Shown: positions 1 to 6,144, numbered from the stretch's first letter. The stretch is DNA of 12,598 bases from Bacillota bacterium (GCA_017438085.1 JAFRWH010000184.1:1-12598), one strand, 5' to 3'. Made by a program: numbers and translations. The notes: generated by a model from the letters alone, not told the origin.

Positions 1-245
1 AATTTGATAATGCAATTTTAAGAAAGCAAATTCCTCATGATATTTATAAATCCACTATGGTCTTATCAGATTTTAATTATGATGGAAATGTAGATATTTT
101 ATATCTTTTGCGGGAACTCTTCAACTGCGAAAATCACAATGCTCTGTTTATGCATAAAAAAAGACCCGGGAAGTCCCGGGTCCTGTCTGAAATCGATTCT
201 AAGGCCTCTGGCAGCCTTTCTGACGCGTTTTCTAGAAGCTCTTGA
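1..245 (+). CDS. C-terminal part of an unrecognised protein (partial at left edge; doubtful end)
   Basis: The frame starting at base 3 is open from the window edge to a TGA at 243-245. I do not recognise the product. At residues 23-31 it reads DFNYDGNVD, which resembles the calcium-binding loop of an EF-hand or dockerin F-hand (D-x-N-x-D-G-x-V-D), followed by a Leu-rich helix. Up to about base 160 the DNA is AT-rich, unlike the rest of the window. Oddly, the frame then runs through the peroxiredoxin gene's terminator hairpin and overlaps the convergent gene by 14 bases. A one-base frameshift in the A-run at 156-162, or just before it, would instead end the protein at the TAA at 155-157. The last ~28 residues are therefore suspect. 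It could also be a decayed gene. Confidence 0.3.
   Translation, partial: FDNAILRKQIPHDIYKSTMVLSDFNYDGNVDILYLLRELFNCENHNALFMHKKRPGKSRVLSEIDSKASGSLSDAFSRSS
156..182 (-). terminator. Intrinsic terminator of the peroxiredoxin-like gene
   Basis: A perfect 8-bp stem, GACCCGGG (163-170) with CCCGGGTC (175-182), has a 4-base loop. On the minus strand it is followed by seven U (A-run 156-162). It lies about 50 bases past the stop codon of the gene at 232-780. Confidence 0.85.
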
Positions 246-780
246 CAATTTCTACGAGCTCATCAGTTGTGGGCGTGTCGTAGCTTACAAGGCCGTATTT
301 TGCATATCTGACAGTCATGTCCTTATCGAGGACGAAGGTGGCGGGAGCCTGCTGCTCGTTGCCCTCGTACTTGCCGTGGACAAGATTCAGATCTGCCATC
401 TTCTGCTTTCTTGCGGCGCCCTTGGCCAGCAGTTTCTCATCGGTAACTTCCTGCTTGTCGCCGATCTCCAGCTCCTTGTAGAGCTTCATCTCGGGGTCGA
501 GAATGTATACAAAGGGAGGACGATCATCACCGTAAGCTTCGTGGATGGTCTCGGGAGCGCTCTGCAGCACTATGAAGAGCTTTACGCCCTCGTTGATCAG
601 CTTCCAGCACTCTTCTTCTGTTTCCATGATGTCAATCTGGCAGTTTCTGCAGCCATAATAGCGCAGGAACTTAACAACAGTCTTGCTTCCTTCGGCGAGC
701 TCGCTGAATTTCTTTACGCCGTTCCAGGGTGTAAGAAAATCAAAATCTATGAATTTCATTCCAACTTCCATTTTTGCCAT
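232..780 (-). CDS. Peroxiredoxin-like thioredoxin-fold protein (AhpC/TSA superfamily)
   Basis: A 182-residue cytosolic protein with no signal peptide. Residues 33-50 read TVVKFLRYYGCRNCQIDI: a beta strand followed by a C44-x-x-C47 pair at the start of a helix, as in the peroxiredoxin-like group in which a CxxC takes the place of the usual peroxidatic-cysteine site. A further Cys is at 58. The C-terminal PATFVLDKDMTVRYAKYG stretch (about 145-162) is the cis-Pro/beta-strand region typical of AhpC/TSA proteins. By family it should reduce peroxides or act as a thiol oxidoreductase, but the true substrate is not visible. The start at 780 is set by AAAGGAAG a few bases upstream. It is monocistronic, with its own promoter and terminator, which fits a stress-response gene in an anaerobe. 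Confidence 0.8.
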   Translation of the reverse strand: MAKMEVGMKFIDFDFLTPWNGVKKFSELAEGSKTVVKFLRYYGCRNCQIDIMETEEECWKLINEGVKLFIVLQSAPETIHEAYGDDRPPFVYILDPEMKLYKELEIGDKQEVTDEKLLAKGAARKQKMADLNLVHGKYEGNEQQAPATFVLDKDMTVRYAKYGLVSYDTPTTDELVEIVKSF

Positions 781-829
781 GATAGATACTTCCTTTCTGC
801 AAAAACAAGGGGGTTTTGATTCACTTATT

Positions 830-857
830 ATTTTACCCCAAACGCAAGGATTTTCAA
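830..857 (-). promoter_or_regulatory. Predicted promoter of the peroxiredoxin-like gene
   Basis: On the minus strand, TTGAAA (852-857) and TAAAAT (830-835) are separated by 16 bases. They sit about 50 bases upstream of the start codon at 780. This is a good sigma-A type match. Confidence 0.55.
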
Positions 858-860
858 GAG

Positions 861-880
861 CGATTCAGCGCGCTGAATCG
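861..880. promoter_or_regulatory. Perfect 20-bp palindrome, candidate operator
   Basis: CGATTCAGCG is followed directly by its reverse complement CGCTGAATCG. It lies 3 bases upstream of the predicted -35 box of the peroxiredoxin-like gene. With no loop and no U-run it does not look like a terminator. A dimeric regulator site is the simplest reading, but the regulator is not identified. Confidence 0.5.
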
Positions 881-899
881 CCGATGAGCAGTTGCAAAT

Positions 900-926
900 A
901 AAAAACCGGCAGCAAAAAGCTGCCGG
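900..926 (-). terminator. Intrinsic terminator of the bactofilin gene
   Basis: An 8-bp stem, CCGGCAGC (906-913) with GCTGCCGG (919-926), has a 5-base A loop. On the minus strand it is followed by six U (900-905). It lies 20 bases past the bactofilin stop codon. Confidence 0.88.
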
Positions 927-946
927 AATGGATTTCAGAATGAGCC

Positions 947-1306
947 CTATCCTCTGAGACTGAGCATTTTGCAGGTGCCGTCCAGTATTGAGGTCTCCAC
1001 AGTGATCAGGTTCTTTGTGGTGAGATCTCCCTCAAACACAGCTTCAGCGCGGATGTTGGTGAGCTGGCTGCACACTGCGGTGCCCCTGCAGTTTCCGTAA
1101 AGCTGCATTTCCCTGCAGGAGATGTTGCCGATGAAGCTGCCGGTCTTGGTGATGATGACAAGATCGGTGGATTCGATCTCGCCCTCGAAATAGCCGTCGA
1201 TCCTGATGGGTTTATCGGTCTTGACATTGCCTTTGAACTTTGTCTGGGCGCCGATTACGGTTTCTATAATCTCAGAATTGATGCTTGTGCTCTGATAATC
1301 TGCCAT
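947..1306 (-). CDS. Bactofilin (polymer-forming cytoskeletal protein)
   Basis: A 119-residue bactofilin-family (DUF583) protein. After a short polar N-terminus (1-17), the core shows the repeating short-strand pattern of a right-handed beta-helix: a TVIGAQTKFKGNVKTDKPIRIDGYFEGEI-like opening (about 16-44), then GSFIGNISCREMQLYG, RGTAVCSQLTNIRAEAVFEGDL and a terminal strand ending near residue 119. Bactofilins self-assemble into non-polar filaments, often at the membrane, and act in cell shape, division or surface assembly. The length is normal for Firmicute bactofilins. The start at 1306 is set by AAAAGGAG with suitable spacing. It is monocistronic, with a clear promoter and terminator. No M23 peptidase partner gene, common near bactofilins, is adjacent. 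Confidence 0.9.
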   Translation of the reverse strand: MADYQSTSINSEIIETVIGAQTKFKGNVKTDKPIRIDGYFEGEIESTDLVIITKTGSFIGNISCREMQLYGNCRGTAVCSQLTNIRAEAVFEGDLTTKNLITVETSILDGTCKMLSLRG

Positions 1307-1357
1307 GATGATACTCCTTTTTTTCGGAATTGACCGGACTGTGCGGTCGCAGCATTT

Positions 1358-1386
1358 AGTATAGCATAAAGAGAAAATAATGCCAG
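1358..1386 (-). promoter_or_regulatory. Predicted promoter of the bactofilin gene (extended -10)
   Basis: On the minus strand, CTGGCA (1381-1386) lies 17 bases from TATACT (1358-1363), and the -10 is preceded by TGC (extended -10). The 9-mer TGCTATACT recurs in the hydrolase promoter at 4761-4769. A 14-bp palindrome, TTTTTTCGAAAAAA (1389-1402), sits just upstream of the -35. Confidence 0.6.
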
Positions 1387-1416
1387 CATTTTTTCGAAAA
1401 AAGCCTCAAAAAGTAC

Positions 1417-1445
1417 TTGCAAATAAAAGGACCTTGCTGTATTAT
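1417..1445 (+). promoter_or_regulatory. Predicted promoter of tRNA-Leu
   Basis: TTGCAA (1417-1422), a 17-base spacer, and TATTAT (1440-1445). The start site would fall about 10 bases before the tRNA. It diverges from the bactofilin promoter. Confidence 0.7.
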
Positions 1446-1462
1446 ATTTCTTGCTTGTTCAT

Positions 1463-1549
1463 GCAGGTATGGCGGAATTGGCAGACGCGTACGGTTCAGG
1501 TCCGTATGAAAGCAATTTCATGAAGGTTCGAGTCCTTTTACCTGCACCA
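1463..1549 (+). tRNA. tRNA-Leu (anticodon CAG)
   Basis: A class II tRNA that folds completely. The acceptor stem is GCAGGTA (1463-1469) with TACCTGC (1539-1545). The anticodon stem TACGG/CCGTA encloses the loop TTCAGGT with anticodon CAG at 1497-1499. A long variable arm pairs TGAAA with TTTCA (1507-1520). The T arm GAAGG/CCTTT has the loop TTCGAGT. Discriminator A and an encoded CCA end at 1549. It reads CUG codons. It has its own promoter and a terminator immediately downstream. Confidence 0.96.
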
Positions 1550-1551
1550 TA

Positions 1552-1587
1552 AAAACCCAGATGGCTACAGCTGTCTGGGTTTTTATT
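1552..1587 (+). terminator. Intrinsic terminator of tRNA-Leu
   Basis: The arm 1552-1565 (AAAACCCAGA...) pairs with 1570-1583 (...TCTGGGTTTT) around a TACA loop, with two G-U pairs near the tip. It is followed by a T-rich tract. Confidence 0.85.
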
Positions 1588-1595
1588 TTGTATAT

Positions 1596-1737
1596 GGTGG
1601 ACGAGAACCTTCAGGTTCGACGGAGACCTATCCCTGCGATCGGCAAGCGTCAGCGAAGCCGAAGCAGCGGAAGGTCCCGTGCGAGGAGTGCCCGCGAAAG
1701 CGAGCCGGAGGCGAAGCTTGAGCGGCTGCACTCCACC
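1596..1737 (+). other. GC-rich folded element between two copies of the tRNA-Leu 3' end
   Basis: This 142-bp stretch has no credible ORF but folds almost completely. A closing helix pairs GGTGG (1596-1600) with CCACC (1733-1737). Hairpin 1 is GAACC-ttca-GGTTC (1605-1618). Hairpin 2 (1625-1676) is built from GACCT/AGGTC, TCC/GGA, CTGC/GCAG and CGGC/GCCG. Hairpin 3 (1685-1734) is built from GGAGTGC/GCACTCC, CCGC/GCGG, AAGC/GCTT and GCC/GGC. The closing helix and hairpin 3 share two bases (1733-1734), so they compete slightly. Base composition differs sharply from the flanks. It could be a small mobile or palindromic element, a processed RNA, or the remains of a second tRNA gene. I do not recognise a named family. 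Confidence 0.5.
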
Positions 1738-1739
1738 GT

Positions 1740-1762
1740 GTCCTTTTACCTGCACCATAAAA
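1740..1762 (+). repeat. Second copy of the tRNA-Leu 3' end (23-bp direct repeat)
   Basis: Bases 1740-1762 are identical to 1532-1554, which cover the 3' part of the tRNA-Leu T arm, the acceptor 3' strand, CCA and four following bases. No tRNA body precedes this copy. The arrangement resembles an attachment-site duplication or a tandem tRNA gene whose 5' part was lost. Confidence 0.85.
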
Positions 1763-1793
1763 GCTCCGACAGCTTTAGCTGTTGGAGCTTTTT
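1759..1793 (+). terminator. Bidirectional intrinsic terminator
   Basis: A 15-bp stem pairs AAAAGCTCCGACAGC (1759-1773) with GCTGTTGGAGCTTTT (1778-1792) around a TTTA loop, with one G-U pair. A T-run follows on the plus strand and UUUU on the minus strand. It can also end transcripts of the 2H phosphoesterase gene, whose stop is at 1820. Confidence 0.85.
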
Positions 1794-1819
1794 GTTTTGC
1801 ACATACCACAATCAGGAAG

Positions 1820-2329
1820 TTATCTGTCTCTGCTCAACCCGACAGACAGTATTTCCCTTGTCGGCCAGAATGCGCATAAATGAAGCCTTATCACCTGTCC
1901 GGCAAACGGATGAAAGGATCTTAAAAATACCGGCAGCGCTTTGCAGATAATTTCCGGTTCATCGATCAGCATCGTTACATGTGGAGTCCAGCTGCGCTGC
2001 TGATCCGGATAGATATCGCAGGCACTGTGAAGCAGATCCAATTCGGCGTTTCTCTCCGGGCTTCCGAACAGTACCTTTCCGGGAGCAAAAATACCGATAT
2101 GGCTGATATGCACCGGGATCGGTGAAAACTCCCCGGCTATTTTTGCAGTAAGCTCTAAAGCTTCCTGTTCCTTCTCTAAGGGGAAAGATCCCAGGCTGAT
2201 ATGAAACGGCAGATCCGGAGTCTGGGTCCCCCTGAATCCCGCATCCTGCAGGCTTTTATACCATGCTGACATGATTTCTTGTGAACTATCGTCCAGATCC
2301 GCCATCAATGTCAAAAACTGTTCTGCCAT
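1820..2329 (-). CDS. 2H phosphoesterase / 2'-5' RNA ligase-family protein
   Basis: A 169-residue protein with the two signature H-x-S/T-h motifs of the 2H phosphoesterase superfamily: PFHISLG with His43 and TPHVTML with His117. Their spacing of about 74 residues is normal for the family. Members hydrolyse or form 2',5' or cyclic phosphodiester bonds, for example 2',3'-cyclic phosphates in RNA ends; the substrate here cannot be told. No membrane segment is present. GGAGG upstream supports the start at 2329. It is the last gene of a minus-strand run and follows the UPF0597 gene after an 83-base gap that holds only a weak hairpin, so it is probably cotranscribed at least in part. Confidence 0.8.
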   Translation of the reverse strand: MAEQFLTLMADLDDSSQEIMSAWYKSLQDAGFRGTQTPDLPFHISLGSFPLEKEQEALELTAKIAGEFSPIPVHISHIGIFAPGKVLFGSPERNAELDLLHSACDIYPDQQRSWTPHVTMLIDEPEIICKALPVFLRSFHPFAGQVIRLHLCAFWPTREILSVGLSRDR

Positions 2330-2412
2330 ATTACGCCTCCGATCTGCAGAATAAAACTCTCATAGCAAAACACCTGGGTGCTTGTGAGCATGCATGCTGC
2401 CTCCTGTTATTT

Positions 2413-3729
2413 CTAGTGTTTCTGCCTTTCCTCGAAGCTCTCAAGGGGAAAGATCTTACGCTTTGCATAGAGCTGTCTGCCCAGCTCGCGGTCGCTGTCC
2501 ACCATGCCAAACAGTGCGGAATGGCCGATAAGATCTATGGATTCGTCCGCGTTGTGGCCAAGGACGCCCTGATTGCTGGCTATCCTTACCCCTGCCAGAG
2601 CCAGATCCGCAGCCTCCAGAGCCACACCTGTGCCGGAGGAAATGCGCAGCGCGCAGGCAAGCTTGGCGCCGTCGCAGACTACCCCGAACATGCTGGGGAT
2701 GACGATCTGTATGGCATTGTCTGCCTGCTCCGCCGTTCCGCCCTGAAGCAGCACAGCGCCGGAAGCAACGCCTAGGCAGGCTGCGATCTCGCAGGCGCAT
2801 ACTGCAGGAGACTTGCCGATGCGGTGTATCATTGCGATGGCTGTCAGATAGCTGCATGCGATTGCGCGAAGCAGCTTCTCTTCCGGCAGCTTAAGATCCC
2901 TTGCCAGGCTGACCAGAGGCAGGGATGCCGCTATGCCAACATTGCCCTTGTTGCCGCATGACATGGCCGGTGAATTGATACCCGACATGCGCGCTTCGCA
3001 TCCGGCAGCAGCATAAGCTTTAGCACGGGTGATCCTGCCTGCATCTGCCTGATTGAACAGGGCAGTTCCGATGCCTGCGCCAAGATTATTCTTTATGGTG
3101 GTCTCTGCCAGCAGCATATTATATGCGATGGCAGTTTTTATGATCTCAAGATCCGAGGTATCCGCCTCCCTGGCGAATTCAAACATATCTTTTATGCTGT
3201 ACTTCAGCATGGGAGACTTGGCTTCCTGAGCGCTGGGATCAGCTTCGTACTTCTCCAGCACCTTTCCGTCCCGCTCCTTAAGCACAAGACCATCGCTGCG
3301 TTCAAGAACCACAGCGCGGCCGACTCCGATGTCTGTGTACACGGTCACATCTGCGCTGAAGCCCAGCTTATCTGCATTCCAGTCCGGCTGAAGCTCCACG
3401 AGCTCAGCCACCTTGCGGGCCTCCAGTTCCTTTTCGGGAGTGACATTGCGAAGCAGCTCAAGACCAAGAGAAGGATCTCCGCAGACAGCGCCCATGGCGA
3501 TGGCCATCTCAGCACCCAGCATCTGGGTCCCGGGGAAAGCCACATCATCGATCTTGGTGCCGAAGCCCCAGTCCAGCTTTGCCACTATCCTTTCAATCTT
3601 TCCTCCCCGCACCGCGTCATATGCCTGAGCTGCGCTGTAGCATACACCTATGGGTCCGGTGCATCCGAGAGCAGGCTTAAGCTCCGACCTGAGGATCTTA
3701 AGCAGTTCCTGGTATTGTTCTTTATTCAT
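2413..3729 (-). CDS. UPF0597 / YhaM-CdsB family protein (L-cysteine desulfidase or L-serine dehydratase-alpha-like)
   Basis: A 438-residue protein, full length for UPF0597. Recognisable blocks are ELKPALGCTGP near the N-terminus (Cys23), FPGTQMLGAEMAIAMGA (about 65-81), SPAMSCGNKGNVGIAASLP (about 253-271, Cys258), a CACEIAAC stretch (311-318) and VVCDGAKLACALRIS (351-364, Cys352 and Cys359). Family members with known activity are oxygen-sensitive [4Fe-4S] enzymes that release sulfide, pyruvate and ammonia from L-cysteine. The E. coli homologue YhaM is linked to cysteine detoxification. Many members have GCTEP where this one has GCTGP. The start is fixed by AAAGGAG upstream of 3729. It lies 18 bases after the alpha/beta hydrolase gene, so the two are very probably one operon. 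Exact substrate is uncertain. Confidence 0.85.
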   Translation of the reverse strand: MNKEQYQELLKILRSELKPALGCTGPIGVCYSAAQAYDAVRGGKIERIVAKLDWGFGTKIDDVAFPGTQMLGAEMAIAMGAVCGDPSLGLELLRNVTPEKELEARKVAELVELQPDWNADKLGFSADVTVYTDIGVGRAVVLERSDGLVLKERDGKVLEKYEADPSAQEAKSPMLKYSIKDMFEFAREADTSDLEIIKTAIAYNMLLAETTIKNNLGAGIGTALFNQADAGRITRAKAYAAAGCEARMSGINSPAMSCGNKGNVGIAASLPLVSLARDLKLPEEKLLRAIACSYLTAIAMIHRIGKSPAVCACEIAACLGVASGAVLLQGGTAEQADNAIQIVIPSMFGVVCDGAKLACALRISSGTGVALEAADLALAGVRIASNQGVLGHNADESIDLIGHSALFGMVDSDRELGRQLYAKRKIFPLESFEERQKH

Positions 3730-3747
3730 ATTCGTTCTCCTTTATCG

Positions 3748-4728
3748 TTACAGCGTTGCTTCAGTAAATTCTTTTATAAGCTTAACATAGCGGTCCCGGT
3801 CCACTCTGTAGCAGATGCCGTGGCCGGCGCCGGGGAAGACCTCCCGCCGGCAGTTTTTAGCAGCCTTTGCTATTTCTTCGCTCATCTCGCAGGGAACGAA
3901 ACGGTCATCATCCCCGTGGACTATAAGTATGGGTAGATCGGTCTTTGCCACCTCCGCCGCAGCCGTGGTCGCCTCCAGATCGAAGCCGGCTCTTAGCTTT
4001 GCTCCGGCTTTTGCGATGGGCACTGCAGCCTCCCCCGGGATATTCATGTCCTGCGCAACTTTTCTGATTATCTCCGCGGGAGACGAATACGGGCAGTCAG
4101 CCACTATGCCTCTGGTATTGGGAGGCAGCTTAAGACTGCTGGCCATCAGCACTGTTGCAGCTCCCATGGAAATTCCATACAGATAAAGCCCCGGCTTTTC
4201 GAAACGTCCGTCTTCTGCAGGGACCGCGGCCTGAAGCTTTTCGTAAACGTACCAGGCCCAGTCGCGGCAGTCGTAGCGCTCGTAGATGCCGAAGGTGAGG
4301 CTTTCGCCTTCGCTGTTCATGTGACCCCTCTGGTCCGGAAGCAGTATGTTAAAGCCCATGTCCAGCAGTTCATTAGCTCCGCCCATGAAGTCTCTTATGG
4401 CCGTGCCGTGCCAGCCGTGCATTAGTATGGCTGTTGGCGCGTCATCGCTCTGATGATACCACCTTCCGTAAAGCTTAAGTCCGTCAAAGCTTGTTATCCA
4501 TACCTCTTTGAATGGTCTGGCTTTGAGCCTTGCCACCTGCTCTATGTTCTGCTCCCTGTATTTATCGTACTGTTCACCTGTCAGCATGTAGTAGTCGGGA
4601 TCGCTCCCCTCTTTGCGCGGCTTGCAGTAAAAAGCCTTTTTATATGCATATTCGCTTAACGCAGCGCCTGCGGCGCCTACCGCCGCTGCACCGATGACAA
4701 TAGTCCTTACAATGTTTTTTCTTTTCAT
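3748..4728 (-). CDS. Membrane-anchored alpha/beta hydrolase
   Basis: A 326-residue protein. The basic start KRKNIVR followed by a hydrophobic Ala/Val/Gly-rich segment (about 8-25) suggests a single N-terminal membrane anchor with the enzyme outside. The domain shows ILMHGWHG (101-108, oxyanion region), LLPDQRGHMNSEG (about 129-141), the nucleophile elbow GISMG with Ser187, an acid in HGDDDRFVP (probably Asp275) and GAGH with His303, giving a complete Ser-Asp-His triad. This matches the serine aminopeptidase-like/BAAT alpha/beta hydrolases common in Firmicutes; the substrate is unknown. AGAGGGA precedes the start at 4728. It is the first gene of the minus-strand operon with UPF0597 and the 2H phosphoesterase. 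Confidence 0.85.
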   Translation of the reverse strand: MKRKNIVRTIVIGAAAVGAAGAALSEYAYKKAFYCKPRKEGSDPDYYMLTGEQYDKYREQNIEQVARLKARPFKEVWITSFDGLKLYGRWYHQSDDAPTAILMHGWHGTAIRDFMGGANELLDMGFNILLPDQRGHMNSEGESLTFGIYERYDCRDWAWYVYEKLQAAVPAEDGRFEKPGLYLYGISMGAATVLMASSLKLPPNTRGIVADCPYSSPAEIIRKVAQDMNIPGEAAVPIAKAGAKLRAGFDLEATTAAAEVAKTDLPILIVHGDDDRFVPCEMSEEIAKAAKNCRREVFPGAGHGICYRVDRDRYVKLIKEFTEATL

Positions 4729-4760
4729 AAGTCCCTCTGCCGGTCAGTTTTCTTTACTAA

Positions 4761-4779
4761 AGTATAGCACTAACAGTGC
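4761..4779 (-). promoter_or_regulatory. Predicted extended -10 promoter of the hydrolase operon with overlapping inverted repeat
   Basis: On the minus strand, TGCTATACT (4761-4769) is an extended -10; no good -35 is visible. GCACT-aac-AGTGC (4767-4779) overlaps its upstream edge and could be an operator. Confidence 0.5.
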
Positions 4780-4801
4780 AGTTAATTAAGTGGTCCTTTT
4801 G

Positions 4802-4845
4802 TGAATTCTTTTTTCAATGCAATTGAATTCTTTTTGTGTTATCAT
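4802..4845 (+). promoter_or_regulatory. Predicted promoter of the aldo/keto reductase gene with a 12-bp direct repeat
   Basis: TGAATTCTTTTT occurs at 4802-4813 and again at 4824-4835, a 22-bp period (about two helical turns). It is followed by an extended -10-like TGTTATCAT ending at 4845. The repeats lie between the divergent hydrolase and reductase genes and may be binding sites. Confidence 0.4.
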
Positions 4846-4865
4846 AACTGTGAGAACCGATGCTG

Positions 4866-4898
4866 GCGGCCTGAAGGCCGCATGAAACTGCAAGGAGG
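4866..4898 (+). promoter_or_regulatory. 5' leader hairpin and strong ribosome binding site
   Basis: A 6-bp hairpin, GCGGCC-TGAA-GGCCGC (4866-4881), lies in the leader of the aldo/keto reductase. AAGGAGG follows at 4892-4898, five bases before the ATG at 4904. The hairpin does not cover the ribosome binding site; it may stabilise the mRNA. Confidence 0.5.
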
Positions 4899-4903
4899 TA
4901 GTT

Positions 4904-6055
4904 ATGTATTACAAGGATTTTAAGGAGCTGAAGCTCTCTGCGCTGGGGCTGGGCTGCATGAGACTGCCCGTTCTGAATGAGGACCCGGGGCAGATCGACC
5001 AGGATACTGTAGATAAGATGGTGACTTACGCTCTTGAGCACGGGATCAACTACTTTGATACCGCCTGGATGTATCACAAGGGCAATTCCGAGATCGCTAT
5101 CGGCAAAGCGCTGGCAAAGCACCCCAGAGAAAGCTTTTATCTTTCCAGCAAGTTCCCCGGCTATGATTCTGCCAACATGAGCAGCGCCAAGGAGATATTC
5201 GAAAAGCAGCTGGAAAAGTGCGGCGTTGAATATTTTGATTTTTATCTGATGCACAACATCAATGAAAACAACCAGGACTTCTACCTGAAGGATAAGGAGG
5301 TCTGGGAGTATTTCGCTTCCGAAGTAAAGGCCGGACGCATCCGTCATCTCGGCTTCTCCTGCCACGGCCAGCACGACCTTCTGAAAAAGGTCCTGGACAA
5401 GTACGGAGATATTCTCGAATTCTGCCAGATACAGCTGAACTGGCTGGACTGGAAGCTGCAGAATGCCAAGGCCAAGGTGGAAATGATCGAAAGCTATGGT
5501 CTGCCGGTATGGGTAATGGAGCCCGTAAGAGGCGGAAAGCTTGCAAAACTGGACGAAAAATACGAAGCCAGACTGAAGGAGCTCAAGCCTGAAGCCACCA
5601 TGCCTGAATGGTGCTTCCGCTTCCTGCAGGGCATTCCTTCTGTATGCATGACTCTTTCCGGCATGTCAAACATGGATCAGCTGATCGAAAATGTAAAGAT
5701 CTACGAGGAATGCAAGCCCTTAAGCGAGAACGAAAAGGAAGTGCTGCTTAGCATCGCTGATGAGATGCTCAAGGAGAAGACCCTGCCCTGCACCGTCTGC
5801 CGCTACTGCACCACCTACTGCCCGATGCAGATCAACATTCCGAAGATGATCGCTGTCTACAACGAATGCGTATACAATGGCTCCGGATTTGCTGCCAAGA
5901 GAGTTCTGGACCACGAGCCTGACGGCCACAGACCTGAGGACTGCATAGGCTGCGGAGCCTGCGCACAGGCCTGCCCGCAGATGATCGATATCCCGCAGAT
6001 GATGCAGGATCTTAATGCTATCTATCAGGAAGCCCTGAAAGCTCCTGCAAGATAG
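4904..6055 (+). CDS. Aldo/keto reductase with C-terminal 2[4Fe-4S] ferredoxin domain
   Basis: A 383-residue protein. Residues 1-285 form the AKR barrel, with LGLGCMRLP at 14-22 and the catalytic tetrad visible as Asp52, Tyr57 (FDTAWMY), Lys83 (SSKFP) and His117 (LMHN). Residues 296-306 (CTVCRYCTTYC) and 347-357 (CIGCGACAQAC) are two CxxCxxCxxxC cluster sites, each followed by Pro. This AKR-plus-ferredoxin architecture (often annotated as aldo/keto reductase with 4Fe-4S binding domain) is common in Clostridia. It suggests electron exchange between NAD(P)H or a carbonyl substrate and ferredoxin-type partners; the substrate is unknown. The AAGGAGG site fixes the start. It has its own promoter and terminator and is probably monocistronic. 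Confidence 0.92.
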   Translation: MYYKDFKELKLSALGLGCMRLPVLNEDPGQIDQDTVDKMVTYALEHGINYFDTAWMYHKGNSEIAIGKALAKHPRESFYLSSKFPGYDSANMSSAKEIFEKQLEKCGVEYFDFYLMHNINENNQDFYLKDKEVWEYFASEVKAGRIRHLGFSCHGQHDLLKKVLDKYGDILEFCQIQLNWLDWKLQNAKAKVEMIESYGLPVWVMEPVRGGKLAKLDEKYEARLKELKPEATMPEWCFRFLQGIPSVCMTLSGMSNMDQLIENVKIYEECKPLSENEKEVLLSIADEMLKEKTLPCTVCRYCTTYCPMQINIPKMIAVYNECVYNGSGFAAKRVLDHEPDGHRPEDCIGCGACAQACPQMIDIPQMMQDLNAIYQEALKAPAR

Positions 6056-6057
6056 CG

Positions 6058-6078
6058 CGACTGCGATATCGCGAGTCG
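6058..6078. repeat. Near-perfect inverted repeat just after the reductase stop codon
   Basis: CGACT (6058-6062) pairs with AGTCG (6074-6078) around the palindrome GCGATATCGC, with one extra G. It lies two bases past the stop codon. No U-run follows, so it is not a classic terminator; it may act as an mRNA 3' stabiliser or a protein site. Confidence 0.45.
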
Positions 6079-6107
6079 AAATCACTGCAATAAATAATTG
6101 CTAAGAC

Positions 6108-6144
6108 AAAAAGATAGATGTGGCTTGCACATCTATCTTTTTTT
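6108..6144 (+). terminator. Intrinsic terminator of the aldo/keto reductase gene
   Basis: A 15-bp perfect stem (6108-6122 with 6128-6142, core GATAGATGTG/CACATCTATC) has a GCTTG loop. It is followed by a run of T to 6144. Confidence 0.92.

Noticed and set aside
139..819. Plus-strand frame of 226 codons opposite the peroxiredoxin-like gene
   Set aside because: It starts before the terminator and crosses it, overlaps a gene with clear motifs and a ribosome binding site, and has no recognisable family.
1532..1762. A full integrated element bounded by attL/attR
   Set aside because: The copies are only 208 bp apart with no integrase or cargo, so a standard integrative element is not supported; only the duplication itself is reported.
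1459..1809. Minus-strand frame of 116 codons over tRNA-Leu
   Set aside because: It is the reverse complement of the tRNA and its hairpins, a common false gene call.
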